A DNA stretch of 64,000 nt. Origin: Isoetes taiwanensis. Its lineage: Eukaryota > Streptophyta > Lycopodiopsida > Isoetales > Isoetaceae. Positions 61,246 through 64,000 of this stretch are shown here, piece by piece. Made by a program: the position numbers and the translations under genes. Under the pieces are notes generated by a model, which saw only the letters and a program-made list of their open reading frames with translations, was not told the DNA's origin and searched no databases. Position 1 is the first letter of the stretch, and the number at the start of each line of letters is the position of its first letter. The DNA is taken from assembly GCA_021234155.1 (NCBI GenBank), contig JAJEKV010000040.1, positions 6,535,278-6,599,277 of the forward strand. Reading direction: 5' to 3'.

Positions 61246-61685
61246 TGAAATTGACCCCTTCCTTTTCCTTCATTTTCCTGTAGTCTACATACAAACTGGT
61301 GATAATGAAGCATGTCCAGCAGCCCACGAGGTAATACAGGACCTGGAAAATTATTCAGAGGCAAGACCCAGCTTGGCAAATGAGTATGAAAATGTGAGCA
61401 GAACTTGTGCTATCTGCCAAAAAAGTTTGGAAATATATGCATCATTTGTGCGCTCTAAGAAAATGAAAACAAAACAAAAAAGAACCCATCTACCTGAGTA
61501 GAGGTTGCATTCAGCCATGCATCAAAGGCAGATTCACCATGCCAGAATAGCTTGGCAAACCAATGAGTTGATTCAGAGACCAAATTTTTTTCATTTTGAT
61601 TTTTTCCTTCCACGTCTTGAGTCAGAGATACATTAGATAGAACCAGAGATACATTTGATAGTACCAATGCATTAGATACAGCCAT
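61230..61685 (-). pseudogene. AUX/LAX auxin influx carrier, exons 1-2 only
   Basis: Exon 1, 61685-61494, gives 64 residues ending HWFAKLFWHGESAFDAWLNA then TSTQ before a GTAGAT donor. Exon 2, 61413-61230, begins IAQVLLTFSYSFAKLGLAS and, after a one-step frame change, YRKMKEKEGVNFKSHPF, before another GT. These match the AUX1/LAX start (LFWHGGSVYDAWFSCASNQ|VAQVLLTLPYSFSQLG) including the conserved intron after the Gln. AUX/LAX proteins are 10-11-helix H+/auxin importers of the plasma membrane. Downstream exons are replaced by the inverted expansin intron. SNVSLVLSNVSL in the N-terminus is a short internal duplication. Confidence 0.8.
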
Positions 61686-62700
61686 GTTGTGCTAGTACAT
61701 AGGAATGTAGTACAGCTTAACCTAAAAATTGGGTTGCTACCTTGTGCAACGCCACTATACCTTGCAATACTTTAGACTTATCTGATCATTTACCAAGACG
61801 AAATAATCTTGACTTTTAACTATGAGATATAATGTTCAAGAGAGCAGAAACGGATAGAATACTACAAACGATTACTTAAACAAGAGTTTTTGGTTGTGTT
61901 TTGTAAAACTGAAGCAGCTCAAATTGCTAAGAAATAAGCAAAGGAATGAGGTAAAGTACTTGTTTTGAATGTCTAAGTTAAGCGCCTACCGCCAGAAGCC
62001 GCCTCCTTTGATCGATGCTCCATCTAGAGCTTCTCCCATGCGTCGGACGAAAGGAAGATAATGGACGAATGAAGGTCCAATAGTGGACGAAAATGGAAAA
62101 AATTATTGGCAGATAACAGGTGTTAAAAAGTCGAAGAATGGTAATCTGACAGAGGAGGTCACCCTCCCCTAGGGCTCCAAAAAATTTGTTGATGCTTTTT
62201 TCTTCTGTTCCAAACTCGATCAGCCACCAATACATCCTTCAGACAATTTAGATGCAGACGTTTTAATCCATGTGAAGCCCTGAACAACAAATCTAATAAG
62301 GCCTAAAAGAAACCACGGAAACCGCCCCCTCTGCTCTGCTGTCCTCTGCACTCAAGTCCAATTTTCACCAAGGAGCTTCAATTAGAAGCATGAATATCTA
62401 GGCAACGAAAAGGATTTTTGAGGAACTGGCAAGGCCAAAGCCTCCTGGAGGTTCAAATCCTCAATGTCTCTCTCAACTCCACAAAATACAATAGATATAC
62501 TATAAAAACAATAGATAAACAATAAAACAGATAAACAGAAGAGATTCAAAAGACAATAGATACAATAGATAAAAACAATAGACAAACAGAAGAGATTGAA
62601 AGACAACAGATTAATAAACTGTAAACAGTTTTTTCAAGCTCAAAAATTGCCCCAAGCTGCCCTGAACTCACAGAGAACAGAGAACAAAAACAAGATTGAT
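61686..62700. other. No supported gene; AUX/LAX 5' flank
   Basis: Likely old upstream region of the AUX/LAX piece. 62480-62620 is a run of 'aatagataaacagaa' repeats. No promoter stands out. Confidence 0.35.
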
Positions 62701-62787
62701 TTACCAAACACAAAATCGCACCAGTCGAGGCCAGATTAAGGGTCCCGAGTCCAAACATGGCTACAATGTATCTTCTGTCCGAGCTTA

Positions 62788-63127
62788 TCCACAACAATCA
62801 AGCTGTTCTGTGCCACTCCGCCACTTTATCAACCACCATCAGGCTATTTTCTGCCAGCTTATCGACCACCACCAGGCTCTTTTCTCCAAGCTTATCAACC
62901 ACGAGCAAGCATTTCTCCCCGATTTTATCAACGGCATGATCGGTAATTATTCCCATCATCCAAACAGCAACCATCATGAAGCATCCTTGAACTGTGGCGA
63001 CAACTACAGGGGGTGTAATCCATCGCCTAACAGATCGTACAGGTAGAGGCACTTCTGGCGGAAGAGTCGACATTGAAGGTAACAAGCCCAATAACCCAAC
63101 CTTCCTCATTAGGCCCAGATTCCACAA
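62788..63127 (-). CDS. Small ORF with hydrophobic segment and 11-residue repeats
   Basis: 109 residues from ATG 63127: an Arg-containing N-terminus, a hydrophobic segment (PPVVVATVQGCFMMVAVWMM), then 11-residue repeats (GEKCLLVVDKL, GEKSLVVVDKL, AENSLMVVDKV). The DNA repeat unit is 33 bp. After the stop-containing frame a fifth unit (NSLIVVDKLGQ) is seen in another frame, so the ORF is shifted near 62810. I do not recognise the family. The plus strand also has long ORFs across the array, so coding is uncertain. Confidence 0.35.
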
Positions 63128-64000
63128 GCGGCTGTTAGTGCCCGGCTTTTAGCAGTAAGCCAATCAAATCGAATAATTAGAAACTTCCGGAGTTGCTCTC
63201 TCATTCCACAAGCACCGGAGTTTAGATTTAGGGAGGGTGCCCATCTTTGGCGCATGTCCCCTTATGGATCGGCCCCAAATGGCTCAGATCCAACGGATGA
63301 GATTAAATCTGTGTACTTTTCCCCCCTTTTTTGCTATTTCTTTGATCTAAAAAATCTTTTCAAAGACGAGGCGAGATTCCAGCAAACCAGATGCATTAGA
63401 ATCCCCACACCAATAGCTTTCAAATGAATATATGGATGCCATATTCTGAGATGCCCTCGATGGATTTCAATGGTGCAGGGCATTGGGGTGCTCCATTAGG
63501 GGCCAAAACAAAGCCCCATTTGAAGCCTAGTAGCTCTCCAACGAGGGCTCCAAACAGGTTTATTTTTAGGGCAATGGAAAGGATCACATCTGTGGCATCC
63601 AACGAGCCATTCATGGCTGTGTTCTGAGCACAAGAAGGCAGTCATCGATCCAATCTCCCCTTAAATGGACCAAAGATGGACCTAGATCTTTTGACAGGTG
63701 CTCCTCAACACCGACGGATTTGCTCTTAATAGCTTTGGTGCCTTTTAATAGCTTTCGTGTCTTCCTTTTTAATAAAATTCCACGACATCCCAGAGCTTAC
63801 GTCAATGCCTTTTTTTATTAATGCCTTTTTAAGAGAAAAAATTCTGATCAGAGCTCAGCGTCAATGCCTTTTTTATTATTATTAGCAGGGTTGCCTAACC
63901 GGAGCTGCCCACTTTTCTGTGTTTCTAGCTATGCCACGTGTCGTGCCACGTCAGTTGTAATCATCTTTAGCCGTCCGATTCTGTATTTTTTTTTATCGTA
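63128..64000. other. Intergenic with G-box motif
   Basis: CCACGTGTC (G-box/ABRE-like, CACGTG at 63935-63940) is followed by a second GCCACGTCAG, which could be part of a promoter beyond the right edge. A segment containing cgtcaatgccttttttatta recurs at about 63800 and 63868. ORFs at 63420-63627 are unrecognised. Confidence 0.35.

Overview
This is a plant nuclear window, dominated by transposable elements and decayed gene pieces. The evidence is intron-containing alpha-expansin, AUX/LAX auxin carrier, ABCB transporter, BTB-NPH3 and receptor-kinase sequences, plus Copia, Gypsy and L1-type retroelements with the plant initiator-Met primer site TGGTATCAGAGC. The repeat load and the rarity of intact genes fit a large genome such as a gymnosperm or fern, but the species cannot be fixed from the sequence. 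There is no CRISPR array, rRNA or tRNA gene that I can see.

Layout. 1-8 kb holds relics: an N-terminal piece of a Ulp1-transposon ORF, Gypsy and Copia pol pieces and an ABCB pseudogene. 8-14.6 kb has no gene I can support, only hairpins and short repeats. 14.7-16.3 kb carries the one clearly intact gene, a three-exon alpha-expansin, followed by a receptor-kinase relic (16.6-17.4 kb). 17.8-18.7 kb holds a tandem pair of 80-residue genes of unknown function whose differences are mostly amino-acid changing.

18.8-34.2 kb is the most unusual part. A DUF7869-type, RNase H-like transposase relic (minus strand) lies head to head with a plus-strand gene that appears to encode a ParB-like domain followed by a beta-class amino-methyltransferase fold with degenerate catalytic motifs. 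The second gene is split by a 9,602-bp DNA transposon (23618-33219) with exact 20-bp terminal inverted repeats and a 6-bp target duplication (CTACAG). Removing one target copy and the element rejoins the reading frame. The inserted element carries its own transposase relic (plus) and a Ulp1/C48 protease gene (minus).

34.7-45.6 kb is a BTB-NPH3 gene hit by a 5'-truncated LINE and by a Copia element. A 2.8-kb stretch (LINE piece, NPH3 exons, Copia LTR) occurs twice in direct orientation around a truncated Copia body. One copy has an LTR with TATAT on both sides, i.e. a solo-LTR configuration. The left copy differs from the right at many CAG/CTG sites in a stereotyped way (CTG to TCG/ACG/CG, CAG to CGT/CG), and similar sites break the Copia integrase frame. 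This looks like systematic base-calling error at methylated CHG sites plus a possible false (haplotypic) duplication, and warns against taking every frameshift here as biological.

47.6-56.6 kb is a Gypsy element with a 1.5-kb 5' LTR, primer site, decayed gag/protease/RT and two promoter-like modules, each with two 63-bp hairpins and TATAAATAG. The hairpin arms show paired, compensating changes. 56.6-61.2 kb is an inverted mosaic duplicate of two separate parts of the window (the LINE locus at 34.7-36.8 kb and the expansin 3' half at 15.8-17.6 kb); the expansin copy is interrupted by a 603-bp MITE. It abuts the first two exons of an AUX/LAX gene, which ends there. 62.7-63.1 kb holds a small repeat-bearing ORF; the rest is featureless apart from G-box-like motifs at the right edge.
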